A stretch of 64,000 nucleotides of DNA from Glebionis coronaria (taxonomy: Eukaryota; Streptophyta; Magnoliopsida; Asterales; Asteraceae). Below the pieces are notes generated by a model. The model had not been told where the DNA came from. It did no database searches and was given only the letters and a program-made list of their open reading frames with translations. Location: NCBI GenBank assembly GCA_025667525.1, contig CM046875.1, positions 287,512,140 to 287,576,139 on the forward strand. The letters are read 5' to 3'. Shown here piece by piece: positions 1 to 12,202 of the stretch. The translations under genes were made by a program, and so were the position numbers. The first letter of the stretch is position 1. Each line of letters begins with the position of its first letter.

Positions 1-1384
1 TTTTATCAACATTTTCTTTATGTTTCGAAAGCTCAAGTTCAAGACGCTCACACTCTTTGATTTTATCAAGATATTTGCATGCGACATCAGAATATTCATC
101 GATATCAGCACAAGATTGAAGAGTAACACACAAAATATCTTTGGAGAGACATTCTTCTAAGAGTAGATCGTATTCGTTTGAAAATTCTAATTTGTCAGTT
201 TGAAGGTCATCAATTTCTTTTTCAAGAGACTCAACATATTTCAAATCATCAAACATTTCACACTGAATTAAATTTTCAAACTCAAGAACATGTTGTTTTA
301 TTATCTTTGTATTTGGTATTAAAAGTTCTTTCACAAGCACAATTATGTCGTGAGGAATCTCGGTTTTCCACTTATCCTTTTGACGTTTCTCCCAATCGCT
401 TTCAACAATTGATTGAACATTATTAACGTGGTGTTTAAGAAAACCAAGTGTTTTTCTACTTTTTCTTTTAGAAGCATCTAGAGGCAAATAGTTAATATAT
501 TTAAAAACATTAGTTTTCCTCTTAGCGGCAAAAGCCTTTTACCATTGAATTCTTTTTTGTTTGCATTCTAAAAAGAATTCCTCACGAGACTTCTGTTTTT
601 GTTGAGTGAAAAGACCATAAATACTGTTTAGATAAGCATAGTTATATGGTTTCACAAAATCTTTATTGACCGGTGATCTACTCTCCTCATCCCAAAGGGA
701 CGTCTCTTCACTATCGATGTTAGCTACTGGGCAGTCATTATCAGTCTATTCGGACTCATCAAGATATAAGTGAGGGTTCATAGCTTGAGCTTGTTCGAGG
801 TACTTGGGGGTGGCAAAGCTAGGTTGACCCTTGAAAAACGACCGAGGTGCTATGATTCTTACGGTTTGAATAGAGTCATGTGTATTATAAACAAATTTTT
901 TTAGAAAATCGACTTGTTCTTCGAGATCCTTTACTTTTTCAGTATCTTTGCTTTGTCTATTTTTGAAATCTTGTTTTAATGTTTCAACCTTTTGTTTCTT
1001 CTCGTCAAGAATTTTAGCAGAGTCGGTGGTGTTCATAGAAAGCCTCTGTTCAAGTTTATTAACTTTTGTTGTGGCAAGGTACTTTTTTTGACGTTCATCA
1101 CTTAATAAAACATTAAATTGACGTTTTTCTTTAGTTAACAAAGCAAGAGCTTCATTGTATTTATTTTCAAAATCGTCCTTTTTAACGTTGATGACACGAC
1201 TTTTGTACCCCTCAAGCTCGTTGGTCTTTTGAAGAAGCTCAGCCCTATAACTATCAATAGTCTCACTAGATTTTATAAGACCGGTTTTGCATTCTTCAAA
1301 GTTTTGAGTGAGCGCTGCGTTTTCCTTCTTTAATTGCTTTTGATTCTTTCTATTTTCATTGACATCTTTTTTGTAAACTAGCAA
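1..1384 (-). pseudogene. Copia-1 coiled-coil extension of the Gag-Pol polyprotein, partial
   Basis: Downstream of the knuckle the frame resumes at 1384 after a shift of one base and reads a highly charged, heptad-rich protein (Lys/Glu/Leu; QKQLKKEN, LEEQVDFLKKF). In-frame stops occur at 746-748 and 539-541, after which the same frame stays open to position 1. The segment between gag and protease is long and coiled-coil in both Copia-1 and Copia-2, and seems to be a lineage trait. Its function is unknown; self-association in the particle is a guess. It continues beyond the window. Confidence 0.78.
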
Positions 1385-3095
1385 TTAAATTAGCAAGCGC
1401 GACACGCTCCTCGTCATCATACTCATTTGCATGTTGATCATCCTCAAACTCATTATTGCACATGTCTGATGAATCGGGTGTGGTATTGCTATCAACCGTT
1501 TCCATCATACACATGTCAGTAATTGTTGTTGGTAGATCACTATGCTCGTGTGTATCACCAAACACATTATATTCAGCAGCATCTTGTACCTTATCAATTG
1601 GCTCAGTATCAAAGATAGGACCATTGTCATCTTCAGTGACGTTAAGGACCTCATGAATCTTTTCCATGTATGAATAATGTGCCTCGAGTTCTTGGTCGGA
1701 GAGTTCATCATCTGTGTCGTCAAGCTTTTCTCCTTCCTCAGCTGATAACTTGATTCCAGCTTCCATTTTCTTGCACAACAGCATCTTTTCCTTATGATAA
1801 CCATAATCTTTAACCCTCTTTGGCTGCCTGCATTCCTTAGCCAAATGCCCAAAACCTCTGCAGTTAAAACACTGAATCCTACTTTATTGCACAACTTGAG
1901 TCCCAACAGTTTCCCGATTTCCAACAATAGTAGCCACCCTCTGATTATCATACTTAGGTTTTTGATCAGACTTTGGAGGACTCACAACACGTCTTAGTGT
2001 GTCATACCTTGGAGGACTCTGTGCATGGGTGTTCCTCGAGTTTGAAGATGTTCGAAGGTTGTTGTTGGTGTGTTTGTAGATTTTCTTATATTGCTTCATA
2101 ACGAAAGCCATTTGTTGCTTGAATTCCCTATCCTTTTGAGCGATTTCTTCATCACTATCTTCTTCGGATGATTGCTCAGGTGTGGGTGATGGTGCTCTTG
2201 CAACTTCTTTGCCTCGGGATCGTGTTGGAACATGTGACTTGGAGACAATGGATGATCGTGGTGATGATGATTGAGTAGAGTAGGTCTTTGAAGTACGGGA
2301 GTGATATTCTGGGTAATGTTGAGTGGTAGACACCAAAGCAAGTGGATTGGAAATCTTTGCAACTCGTTCAGCTCGAAGTTCATTTGCCTCATTTTGAAAT
2401 TGTTTCAAGATGTCAAAGAGCTTGTGATATGAAACTTTGTCTAACTTTTGTTGTTCTTTCACCAAGGTGACAAACCGTGTCCACTCTGGTTGAAGTTGCT
2501 GTAGAAATTGGACATTGACTTGCATGGTGGAAACTTGCAAGTTGTTTCGGGTCATATCATTCATCATCTTGTAGAATCGGGAGTAATAAGAATCAATTGA
2601 TTCCCCATCCTTTGATGTAAACTTGCCAAAGTTCCAAAACATCTTAGTTTTTACATCTTGTTTGTTAAGTGATTCTCCTTGTTGCAATCTTTCAATAGCC
2701 GTCCACATTTCTTGAGCAGTAGGGCATGCGTCAACCGTAGAGTAAATTTCATCTCCAATGCCACTGAGAATTAAGTAGATTGCTTCCTTCTCTGCATCAA
2801 AACACGCACGGTTCTTTGGGGTGAGGTCGGTCCTCTTTTCATCACGTTCATATGCGGGTTGTGCGTCACTTGTGTCTGTGGCTGGTACTACAGGAACTTG
2901 AATCCTTGAGAGTTTATAGGGTCCTTCCAAAATACATTGCCTTAAAGCATCACCGTTAGGTTTTGTGTCAAGGTAACGTATAAAACGGGATTGCCATTGA
3001 TCATATCGACCCGACACAAGCATTGGTGGTCTTTCTTTGTTACCTGCCACCATTATGTTGTTGTTCGTCACACGATATTCAGCCGTAGAATCCAT
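1356..3095 (-). pseudogene. gag: Copia-1 gag (capsid and zinc knuckle), broken
   Basis: This Ty1/Copia gag starts at the ATG at 3095. The first ~403 residues give a capsid-like region (WQSRFIRYLD near residue 35, EMWTAIERLQQG near 150) and a basic/serine-rich linker. The frame is then stopped by TAA at 1884-1886. The same frame continues at once into a CCHC knuckle, C-FN-C-RGFGH-LAKE-C (1863 downward), and an acidic stretch (SDQELEAHYSYM). So the stop is a simple nonsense change in the linker just before the knuckle, plausibly at a Gln codon. The frame is lost near 1356-1384 at a run of A. Function in the family: assembling the virus-like particle and packaging RNA. This copy is defective. 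Confidence 0.85.
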
Positions 3096-3394
3096 CTCAA
3101 TGTTCTCTGAAATGATGAATCGAATGTGGATCTTAAGTAGTTGTGTTGTGATTGTTTTGGTTGTTGAAATTCCGAAAATTGCGAATTTTTTTTCTCAGCC
3201 CGACAATAAATTCCTCAGTCCGACAAAACGGTAGACCTAAAAAATTTGTAATCACTTTGAAATTGAGCTAGAAATGTCCTAAAACTAGTATGGAAAAAAT
3301 TTGATTTTACTTGACCTAATCTTCGTGTAAACTACGTTCCGAAACTAGTCTAGATGGTGGCTAAGTCTAAAAAATACTCAAACAAAATTTAGCT

Positions 3395-3745
3395 AAACAT
3401 GTCATCGGAATGTCCATCGGAATGTGCCATCGGAATGCCCATCAGAATGTTGGTTGTCGGAATGCTTAGATTGGAATGTCCTTTAGATCGCAATGTACTG
3501 TCGAAATGTTCAGATCGGAATGTCCTTTAGATCGCAATGTACCTATCGAAATCCCAGATCGCAATGTTTACCTGTCGGAATCCCAGATCGGAATATTCAG
3601 ATCGGAATGTGGCTGAAACAAATTTGGCAGAGTAACGACTCAAAATTCCTTAAAACCGTCGGAATCCCAGATCGCAATGTACGATCGGAATGTCCAGATC
3701 GGAATAAGGTATCGAAATCCTTAGATCGCAAAGTAGAACCTAGCG
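3395..3745 (-). repeat. CGGAATG-type short repeats in the Copia-1 leader
   Basis: The untranslated leader between the PBS and the gag start holds about a dozen irregularly spaced copies of a short motif, on + mostly (A)TCGGAATGTCC or TCGGAATCCC, often preceded by CAGA. The array is degenerate, with spacers of roughly 10-30 bases. It is not coding on the element strand. Copia-2 has the equivalent array (CTATTCGGAA) in the same place. Confidence 0.75.
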
Positions 3746-4016
3746 GTTATTGCGATCTGGCCTCACTTTTGTACTTTCCGATGGTTCAACAAGCTAGAAT
3801 TTCGGAAAGAAGAAAAATAATAAAGTTTTCAACTTTTGATCCAAAAGACTCGTGTTCTAACCAAAACCAAGATACCCAAATCAATATGGCACGAATAAAG
3901 AAGTAATACGACGTGAAGAACACTAAAAAACACAAAAAATCTTGAATTCGTGGAAGAAATAAGGATCAAATCAAATGAAAACTCAAAAACCAATCACAAA
4001 ACTACCCCATGGCGAT

Positions 4017-4024
4017 TGATACCA
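4017..4024 (-). other. Primer binding site of Copia-1 (initiator tRNA-Met)
   Basis: The minus strand reads TGGTATCA two bases inside the 5' LTR, matching the 3' end of plant initiator tRNA-Met. It diverges afterwards (ATCGCC rather than GAGCC), as also occurs in Copia-2. Confidence 0.82.
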
Positions 4025-4026
4025 AT

Positions 4027-4424
4027 TGTTGTCCCTAATATATGATGATATAGCACACGAATTAAAGAAAGAAAGGAAGATATGAGATGAATTTTAGAGA
4101 GAGAAAGTAGTGAGAGAAAGTAGAGAGAAAAAGGTTGGTGAAACTTGTGGAATATTAGATTAGGAGAAAAATGAAATGACCAACACCCTTCCTAACATGC
4201 TAGGAAGGGTTTAAATAGCCTTTGCTTACATGTAGCTTAATGGGCTATTTGATCATGGGTCGGGCTTTCCTTTTGGGCTTTGGTTACTTATGAATGAACC
4301 TTAGCTTAAAGTTAAGCCCGTAATAACACGACTAATATACTACCTATTACAACGTTCTAAAATACGATACATAATAAACATATGACCGAGCATTCTTGTT
4401 TGGCTCAATATTTTGAGGCTAACA
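4027..4424 (-). repeat. 5' LTR of Copia-1 (398 bp)
   Basis: On the + strand it begins TGTTGTCCC and ends GGCTAACA. The left boundary is set by the PBS two bases inside the element. The right boundary is where homology to the chromovirus LTR resumes (compare 8226 and 15448). The minus-strand LTR therefore starts TGTTAG and ends ACAACA, the canonical TG...CA form. There is no second LTR in the window for dating. Ends are inferred to within a few bases. Confidence 0.8.
4185..4217 (-). promoter_or_regulatory. TATA-like box followed by a 10 bp hairpin in the Copia-1 LTR
   Basis: On the minus strand a TATTTAA box (4211-4217) is followed at once by an inverted repeat: 10 bp arms at 4185-4194 and 4201-4210 (ACCCTTCCTA / TAGGAAGGGT) with a 6 nt loop. 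This places a stable hairpin at or next to the expected transcription start. Copia-2 has the same arrangement with a different sequence. Confidence 0.6.
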
Positions 4425-6657
4425 CACTGGTCATGCATGTATATGGCTTACGCTCTTATTCTAACATAAGTATCAAACATATAAAACAAATACTAGGAAA
4501 CAGTTGGCTGCAAAAGGGGAATCCTAATAAGGAAAGAATGTCCATACTGAAGGACGGGAATTTCGTACCTTATGTCTAGTGAACGGAAAAGAAGAACGAA
4601 AGGAATTCCTACTCCGATCTCACTAATGCTACATAAATAGTATACATGTATAAGTATTCTGTTTACTGAGTACTTAACTGATTTTATATCCTGTCTTAGC
4701 TTGTTTTATATGTTCATGTCTTGTTTTACTAATTTTAATGTTATGTTGTGTTTATCATGTATTCTACGTATTCTGATTAAGCATTACTTGTATTTCTTGT
4801 ATTATTATACTTGTATGTGATAATAAGTAACTTTCTAAAAATAGCAGGTTTCCTAAAAAAGAAAGTTTCCAAAAATAGAATGTTTCCAAAAAATAGAAAG
4901 TTTCCAAAAATAGAAAGTTTCCAAAAATAGATTAACTTCTTAAAATAGATCAGTTTATAAAAATAGAAAGTTTCTAAAAATAGTATGTTTCCTAAATTTG
5001 AAAGTTTAAATATTTAGAATTAAGCTGAATTAATAAGCTAATAATATAAGCTTAAGTTTATTGATTAAATAACATAAGTCATGTGATTATAGTATAATTT
5101 ATTAATAATAACCTATTAATTAAATAAACTATAGGTTATATGATTTAATTAAATATAAGCATGATTTAATTAAATTAAGTGTATATAATACTTAGGTTAA
5201 AACATGTATTAATATTATATTAATAATAACCTAAGTCATGTTTATTTATTAATTATATTTCATGTCTTAATAATTAATTAATACTATAGTCTAAATTAAA
5301 TAAATAAATACTTAGGTTAAATCATGTATTATTTACTAAATAATGATTAACCTAAGTCCATGATTAATTAAATTAATTACATGTCATGTTTTAATTAATT
5401 TAATATCTTGTTAAAAATAAATACTTGTAAAAATAAAATACTTTTATTATTTTAGTCATGAACCGGACCCGTGTATTTAATTTAAACATGTTTTGAACCG
5501 GACTCGGAACCCCTTGAACCGGTCCGAACCAAATACCCCTTAACAGTGGCAAGCCAGCTCGGTCGGTTGCCACTGTTCTTGTTTTGGGTGCCACTAGCTT
5601 AAGCCGGTGGTCACCTCTCGGCTAGCCGCTGCCCAGCAATGGTTTCCCACCAGCTGTGTGCCAGTGGTCCCCCTGCTTGCGCTGCGTTCCCCCTGTTTGA
5701 CCCAACCTGCCACCGGCTGTGTGCCGGTGGTGGGGCTGTTTGCTGCCGAGACCCAACCAAACCACAAGGACACCCCGACGTGAGTCAGGGTTCCTTGTCC
5801 CCGCTGTCGACCAAACCAAACACCACCGAGATCATAGATCTCGGTTGGTGGCGTGATCAAAACACGCTGAGAGCCTTGAGCTCTCGATTTGTGTGTCGGC
5901 CGAGCAACCAAACCCGAACAAACCCATAATTTTCACCCCCCATGATCACGTGATATGTTTTTAATCCTTGTTTTTATTTAATTCATGTTTATGTGCTAAT
6001 TAATTAAATAAAAGAATAAAAAAACAAAAGGGTTTACGGATTACCGAATGCGTGTAAAGATTAGAAGACAATAACACGAACACGATCTTGAATTTGATTA
6101 ATTAAATATCAAATCAAACACCCCTTGGTGTTGATCTTGCCACCGGCCACAAGAGAGAAGAAGAAGAATAGGGTTTTTGATTTTTCTTGAAAACTCTGTA
6201 AAGTGAAAAGTGTTTCCTCTTTTGTTATTTTAATAAAACAAAGTTGGTCTTGGCCCCTTTCCTTCTCTTGGTGCCGCGGCTAATAGGGCCCACAAGGGAA
6301 AACCCAGAGTTTTCCCGTCTTCTAAATTTACGTGCTCGTATGTTCATATATTCGTGTTCTAATTCTTCGTGTTATATTTAAATACTTGAATGTAACGATA
6401 TTAATCGTATAATATTAGTTAAGTACGTAATTACGTGTTCGTGATTTTTATGTTCATGATTTCATGTTCGTGATTATAATTATTATTGTTAAAAATTATC
6501 GTGTACTATCACGTACTTAATACTTATCGTGTAGTTATACGTACATAACTTTTGTAATTACTAATCGTGACACGTGTTCATGCTATAAAAGGAAAGTTTT
6601 TAAATGTACGTACGTTACTAAGTGTACTGTTCATGGTAAAAGCATGTGGGTTTTACA
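4425..6657 (-). repeat. Old chromovirus LTR fragment (LTR0)
   Basis: This ~2.2 kb stretch is a diverged copy of the chromovirus LTR. It shares the gtcatgcatgtatatgg stretch (4430), the ~17 bp aaaaatagaaagtttcc repeats (4836-4990), the AT-rich block, the GC-rich hairpin block (about 5590-5890) and the terminal catggtaaaagcatg...GGTTTTACA at 6657. Its left part is cut away by Copia-1. No polypurine tract follows at 6658, so it is either a 5' LTR whose internal region lies to the left or a solo LTR. It is clearly more diverged than LTR1-3 and so older. Several ORFs here are chance frames. Confidence 0.82.
5772..5885. other. Triple hairpin cluster in LTR0
   Basis: Three inverted repeats occur in order: 5772-5791 (CCCCGAC/GTCAGGG, one mismatch), 5825-5845 (ACCGAGATC/GATCTCGGT, perfect) and 5869-5885 (GAGAGC/GCTCTC). 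The second has a different base pair from LTR1-3 (T-A in place of C-G) yet stays fully paired, which suggests the fold is maintained. Confidence 0.65.
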
Positions 6658-7386
6658 TGTCGTGTCCTCACGGAATGCTAGAATTAAGTATCATAGCACT
6701 TCCGAAATTTATTTTTATTCGGATTTTATTAAAAATAAACTTAACTAGATGTGTTTTGGACATAATATTGTTTTCAATACTTAAAAGTGACTTCTATTAT
6801 CACAAAACAAGAACACGTGAATGCTTCATAAAAATAATGTCGTCGTCCTTTATTTTCACTCAATTCTATGCTAAGCGTGAAACAAGATCATTGTCGTTTA
6901 TAGGTAGTAATGCTAACAGTACGCATATGCCTTAATCAAGTACTTAGACTCTCTTATTTCTAATTGGTATCTCTTATATTTTATTTTTGTCTTAATGATC
7001 ACGAGGATGCATATTTGACTTATCTAAATAGAGATTAGGTCCAAAAATAGAGTTAAAACAGCGTAATTAATAACATTAATTAGTAACCTTTCCAAATAGT
7101 GACCATGTTAAAAAATCAAGTTGACAAGAAAGATTCATTAGACACGGTTTTATAGCGGATTTGAATATTTGACTTATTACCATGAATTTTATGACCCACC
7201 TCATTATCGGTGTCTTTGATTATCATGGTTTACCTCGGTCTTTTATTCAACTCCACAATGGAGCTTTTATTGTGACTTCGGTCTTGCCTTGACTTTTATT
7301 TAACCTCGCCATGAGGTGTTTATTATGGCTTAGACGTATATCCTCGCCTCGAAAGGAATTTGGATCTTTAAAGCTTTAAGGATTTA
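6658..7386. other. No recognised feature between LTR0 and the chromovirus array
   Basis: This is AT-rich DNA without a credible coding frame. Around 7220-7340 there are two loosely similar units (cctc...tttattcaactccac-aatggagcttttat and the related tttatttaacctcgcc-atgaggtgtttat). They hint at a short decayed tandem repeat. I cannot assign an element. Confidence 0.5.
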
Positions 7387-10335
7387 TGTAACACCCCATT
7401 TTGATAAATGGAATGTCACGCGTGATTATGGCGTGTCATCAAAGCATACAAGGATAAATGTATAAAACATCACATGAACATAAAGGAAATACCGGAAACA
7501 AACATCGGTACCCCAAAAGTAGAACTCATCACACACAAACATAAGTACTGTAAATGAAAAGAAATAAACAATGTCCATAGAAATGAGTATCAAAAGTATA
7601 AAGAAATGCATAAAGTAATGAAGGTTAGGAACCTTCCAATCATATGCACGTACACTTAAAGTCTACGTGCGTCCCTGAGTACCTGTCGTTTTGGGAACAT
7701 GAAAGGAAAAACGGCTGAGCATAACGCTCAGTGCACGGATATACAAGTAAAGCATGAATAATATAAGCATATAATCATAGAGCAGCGGAAAAGACTAAGT
7801 CCTGGATAACCTGGTATATCTTAGTAAAACTGGTTTTATAGTTTGAAAAGCCTTATGTTTATCTTATAAAAACCGTTTAACATGTTTACCATTTAGCCAA
7901 TATACGTCATGAAATATCAACGTGCATGAATACTTGGAGGGGTGACCTCGTCATGCAAATTAAAGGGGCTGCCTCTAATTTAATATAAGTTTTTGGGTAG
8001 GAGGGATCTGCTCCTTGTGAAGGATGCAAGGCACACACCACATTCACCTGAATAATCAGCTGAAAACATGTAACCTAGGATGCACCCATACACCCCATGT
8101 GATAATAATAATAATATGGCCAAAAGCTGAAGGGACGCCACGAGCTATCACTCCGATATGGTGGAGTCATAACACTGGTGCCTCCAGTGTTATGGTTATG
8201 GTACCTCCAAAACTAGGTGAAACTGGTCATGCATGTATATGGCTTTTGGTATCTAATTATAAATAAGAAATTCAAAAACATATAAAACATATACTGGGGA
8301 AAACAGTTGGTTGCATACGGGGAATCCTAATAAGGAAGAATGTCCATACTGAAAGGGCGGAGAATCCGTAACTTGTGTCCAGTGAACGAAGAAGACGAAC
8401 GGAAGAGAGTCCTACTTCGATATCACTAATGCTACATAAATAATATACGTGTATAAGAATCTGATTACTGACTGCGTAACTAGTTTTATATCATGTCTTA
8501 GCTTGTTTTATATGTTCATGTCTTGTCTTACTGATTTTAGCTTAATACTGCTTTTATCATGTATTATGTCTATTCTGATTAAGTATTACTTGTATTTATT
8601 GTATTACTATACTTGTTGTGTAATAATAAGTAACTTTCTAAAAATAGCAGGTTTCCTATAATAGAAAGTTTCCAAAAATAGAAAGTTTCCAAAAATAGAA
8701 AGTTTCCAAAAATAGTTTGTTTTTAAAAATAGAAAGTTTCAAAAAATAGAAAGTTTCCAAAAATAGAAATTTTTCAAAAATAGAAAGTTTCCATAAATAG
8801 ATTAGCTGCCTTAATTAAATAAGTTTCTAAAAATAGAAAGTTTCTATAATTAGAAATAAGCTGGATTATTAAGCTAATAATATATAAGCTTAAGTTTTAC
8901 TGATTAATATTCTAAGTGATGTGATATATAGTATAGTTTATTCATTATTACATGTAAACTATAGGTTATAAGATTTAATTAAATATAACATGATTTAATT
9001 AAATAAAAGGTAATAATACTTAGGTTAAAACATGTATTAATATTTATTATTAATAGAACCTAAGTCATGAAAGTTAATTAATTATAAGTCATGTTTTAAT
9101 AATTAATTAAATTCTTAGTCTAAATTAACTAATAAAATACTTAGGTTAAAAGCATGTATTATTGATAATAATAATATAACCTAAGTCATGCCCAAATTAA
9201 ATTAATTACCTAGCATGTTAAATTAATTTAATGGTAATTAATTTAATTAATCTTGTAATTATTTAACTTGTAAAATAAATAATTAATCTTGCAAAATAAA
9301 CCGCGAACCGAACCCGTGTTTTAAACTAAACATGTCATGAACCAAACCCGTAAACCCGTGAACCGGCCTACAACCCTTAACAATGGCAAACCACCACCGA
9401 CTGACACCGGTGGTGCGTGTGGTGTTCCAACTTAGACCCCCTAAACCACCAAGGATAACCCTGACATGCGTCGGGGTCCCTTGGTCCTCTTGGCCGAACC
9501 ACAAAACCAAACCGAGACCTTGTGGTCTCGGTTGGTGATGATCAAACAACCACCGAGAGCCCTTGGCTCTCGGTTCTACCCATAGCCTAACCAAACACCC
9601 CCTTAAACCATGTATTTTTAATATCCCTTGATAAAATCTAGGTGTTATTTAACTTGTTTTAATAACCCATGATTTCATGTTCTTAGATCAAATAAATAAT
9701 TAATTTTTTTTTAAGAAGATTACCTTACGTGAATCAAAAAGAAAACAATCACGAACGACCTTGCAATAAATTGGATTAACCAAGATCAACAAACACCCCC
9801 TTGTGGTGGTGATATGGGCGGCGGCTACAAGGAAGAAGGAGGAGACGGTTTTTGATTTTTTTTATCTTTCTGTAATATGAAATCATTCCCTTCCTTTTTG
9901 TTAAGTTTTAATTTAAGGTGGGCTTAGCCTACCCTTGTCTATGCCGCGCCTATGTGGGCCCCACATGGGGGAACCCGTTGATTTTCCCGTGTTCTATATT
10001 TACGTGTTAAGGTGTCGTGATTACGTGATTTAATTATTGTTCGTTCGTGTCGTAATTTATATTTATACGTACTCGTAATAAATATACGTAAATACATAAT
10101 ATTAAGGTCGTGACTATTTACGTTCATGATTTCATGTTCATATGTTCGTGATTATAATTATTGTTGAAATAATTATCGTGCATTAATACGTATTAAATAC
10201 TTATCGTGTAATAACACGTACGTAATACTTGTAAATTCCTATCATGAAACGTAAACGTGCTAAATAAGGAAAGTTCTAATCATGTACGTACGATCATAAG
10301 GGTACTATTCATGGTAAAAGAATGCGGTTTTTACA
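7387..10335 (-). repeat. Chromovirus LTR1 (3' LTR of unit A, 2949 bp)
   Basis: It begins TGTAACACCCC and ends GGTTTTTACA on +. It contains about ten 17 bp repeats (8640-8800), one copy of the gattagctgcc unit, AT-rich sequence and the hairpin cluster near 9458-9574. In the first ~340 bases I count roughly 19 differences from LTR3. No protein is encoded. Confidence 0.9.
9458..9574. other. Triple hairpin cluster in LTR1
   Basis: Inverted repeats at 9458-9477 (ACCCTGAC/GTCGGGGT, one T-G wobble), 9511-9532 (ACCGAGACC/GGTCTCGGT, 9 bp) and 9552-9574 (ACCGAGAGCC/GGCTCTCGGT, 10 bp). They sit in a GC-rich island inside an otherwise AT-rich LTR. Confidence 0.7.
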
Positions 10336-10350
10336 ACTCTTCCCCCCCTA
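10336..10350 (-). other. Polypurine tract of unit A
   Basis: The minus strand reads an AGGGGGGGAAGAGT purine run directly upstream of LTR1 (3' LTR). It would prime plus-strand DNA synthesis. The equivalent run follows LTR2. Confidence 0.85.
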
Positions 10351-10413
10351 AAAAGAATAATTCGTCCCCGAATTATAGATAATGTAAATTGGAAAAGAAG
10401 AACATACCCGAAT

Positions 10414-10912
10414 TCAAAATATGAAATGAGGGTAAGAAGCCCGGATAGACTCCTCTGTTTCCCAAGTGGCTTCCCGCTCGGTATGATCCCTCCAAAGGAT
10501 TTTGACGAATGGAATCGTCTTCCTTCTCATGACTCGTTCTTGTCTGTCAAGAACTCGTTTGGGTTCTTCTATGAAAGTGAGATCTTCACGAATCTGTTCC
10601 AGTGGATACTGAACCATGTGAAGGGAATGATACTTGTACCCTTTGAGAAAGCTGCGGAGGTAACGCTAAACGGTAAGATACTTCACCGACTCATTCAATG
10701 ACATCAAACGGTCTGATGAATCGAGGACTGAGCTTCCCTTCGATTCCAAAAAGTCTAACACCACGTGCCGACGAAACCTTAAGGAAAACGTGATCTCCTA
10801 CGTTAAAATGTAATTCCCTACGATGCTTGTGTGCATAACTCTTCTGACGTGACCGTGCTTCTTGCAGTTTCTGCTTAGCTACTGCGACCTTCTCTTTGGT
10901 CAACTCAATCAT
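10414..10912 (-). pseudogene. Unit A integrase C-terminus and chromodomain-like tail, broken
   Basis: The integrase C-terminal part (QEARSRQKSYAHKHRRELHF, FLKVSS..GVRLFG, SPRFIRPFDVIE) stops at TGA 10691-10693. Unit B has CGA (Arg) at this codon, so this is a C-to-T nonsense change. A deletion of about 30 bp relative to B removes the LPTxxSHVHDVF segment. The tail (VQYPLEQIREDLTFIEEP...VKILWRDHTEREATWE) is then open from 10617 to 10414. The tail resembles the chromodomain-like end that directs chromovirus integration to chromatin (family knowledge). Non-functional here. Confidence 0.8.
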
Positions 10913-10948
10913 TTCTGGTCCTTCAAGTGTTCGCTCACCAACCTGATC

Positions 10949-11443
10949 CTAGCATATTGGGTTGCGACACTTTCTGCCATACAACATCTCGAATGGAGCA
11001 CACTTGATACTTGCGTGCCAACTGTTGTTGTATTCAAACTCTACCAAACAAATGTAGTCGTCCCAATCTCCCGTCCATTCCAACGCACATGACCTCAACA
11101 TGTCTTCTAATGTCTGAATCGTTCGCTCCGATTGCCCGTCTGTTTGAGGATTAAAACCCGTGCTAAGCTTAAGTTTTGTTCCCCAAGCTTTCTTCAGACT
11201 TCTCCAGAATCGCGAAGTGAACCGAGGATCTCTGTCTGAGACGATGTCGGATGGAGTACCCTGAAGTCTCATGATCTCCTTCTTGTAAGTATCAGCGAGT
11301 TTACTGACCGAATCTTCCTTGTAGATCGGTAGGAAATGAGCTGATTTGGTAAGTCGATTAACGATAACCCAAATTGCATCGTGCTTCCTCTTTGTCGGCG
11401 GAAGACCGGTAACAAAATCCATGGTGATTTTGTCCCACTTCAA
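10949..11443 (-). pseudogene. Unit A integrase catalytic core
   Basis: A DDE integrase core of ~165 residues reads open: first Asp in MDFVTG, second in SDRDPRF, Glu in QTDGQSERTIQTLEDM. It ends at TAG 10949-10951 in the context C-stop-DQVGE, where a Trp codon is expected. Unit B has the same stop at the same place. Function in the family: cutting and joining element DNA to the target. It is separated from the upstream zinc-binding part by the stop at 11501. Confidence 0.85.
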
Positions 11444-11500
11444 CTCTGGAATATCTAACGGTTGAAGAAGACCGCCGGATCGCTGATGCTCGATCTTAAC

Positions 11501-12202
11501 CTACTGGCAGGTAAGACATTTGGAGACGTAAGTCGCAACATCCTGTTTCATACCACTCCACCAAAAGTGTTGCTTGATGTCATGGTACATCTTGGTCGAA
11601 CCAGGATGAATAGAGAATGGGGAGCTATGAGCCTCAACTAACAATGCTTCCCGGAGTTCTTGATCATCAGGAACACAAAGTCTCGTGCCCTGCCATAAGA
11701 TACCATCTGCGTCTACTCGGAATTCTGTCTTCTTCTCCAAATTTTGAATTATCGCCCAGATTTCACTATCATCCTTCTGAGCTTCCTTGATCTTAGAGAG
11801 TAACTTGGGTTCCACTCTAAAATTAGCCCAGTAACCGTGTAGTCCACGTACCATGATCTCCATGTCTAGTCGCTCCAAGTCTCTTATAATTTCCTCCTTT
11901 ATCTCAATGCCGTTGATCATTCCGGACTTTCTACTAAGTGCATCTGCCACTACATTTGCCTTGCCGGGATGATACTGCAAATTAATGTCATAATCCTTCA
12001 ACAGCTCTAAACATCTCCTTTGTCTCATGTTCAATTCACGTTGAGTGAACATGTACTTCAAGCTCGTGTGGTCCGTGAAAATGTCACATGATTCTACATA
12101 CAAATAGTACCTCCATATCTTCAATGAAAACACAACTGCTGCAAGTTCCAAGTCATGCGTAGGGTAATTTTCCTCATAAGGCTTAAGCTGCCGTGAAGCC
12201 AC
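11501..12202 (-). pseudogene. Unit A RNase H and integrase zinc-binding domain
   Basis: The frame begins in RNase H ([46 protein letters not shown]), runs through the linker, and ends in the HHCC zinc motif ([10 protein letters not shown]...CLTC-Q). It stops at TAG 11501-11503. Unit B has CAG there, so this is a private C-to-T nonsense in A. A small indel near 12199 separates it from the RT frame (B reads AYASRQLK through here). RNase H degrades the RNA strand during reverse transcription. Confidence 0.87.

Larger units (their letters stand above)
1..4424 (-). mobile_element. Copia-1: 5' part of a Ty1/Copia LTR retrotransposon, truncated by the window edge
   Basis: Reading from high to low coordinates it has a 5' LTR (4027-4424), an initiator-Met tRNA primer site, a repeat-rich leader, gag with a CCHC knuckle, and a long coiled-coil extension that runs off position 1. 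Protease, integrase and reverse transcriptase must lie outside the window. The right end meets sequence homologous to the chromovirus LTR (cactggtcatg at 4425), so Copia-1 is inserted in an older LTR. The insertion's other end and target duplication are off-window. Gag carries in-frame stops and a frameshift, so this copy is not autonomous. Family assignment rests on the gag, the PBS and the close match in layout to Copia-2. Confidence 0.88.

Noticed and set aside
5594..5929. ORFs of ~100 aa on both strands in a GC-rich block
   Set aside because: They lie in the old LTR copy, overlap each other on both strands and are not preserved in LTR1-3.
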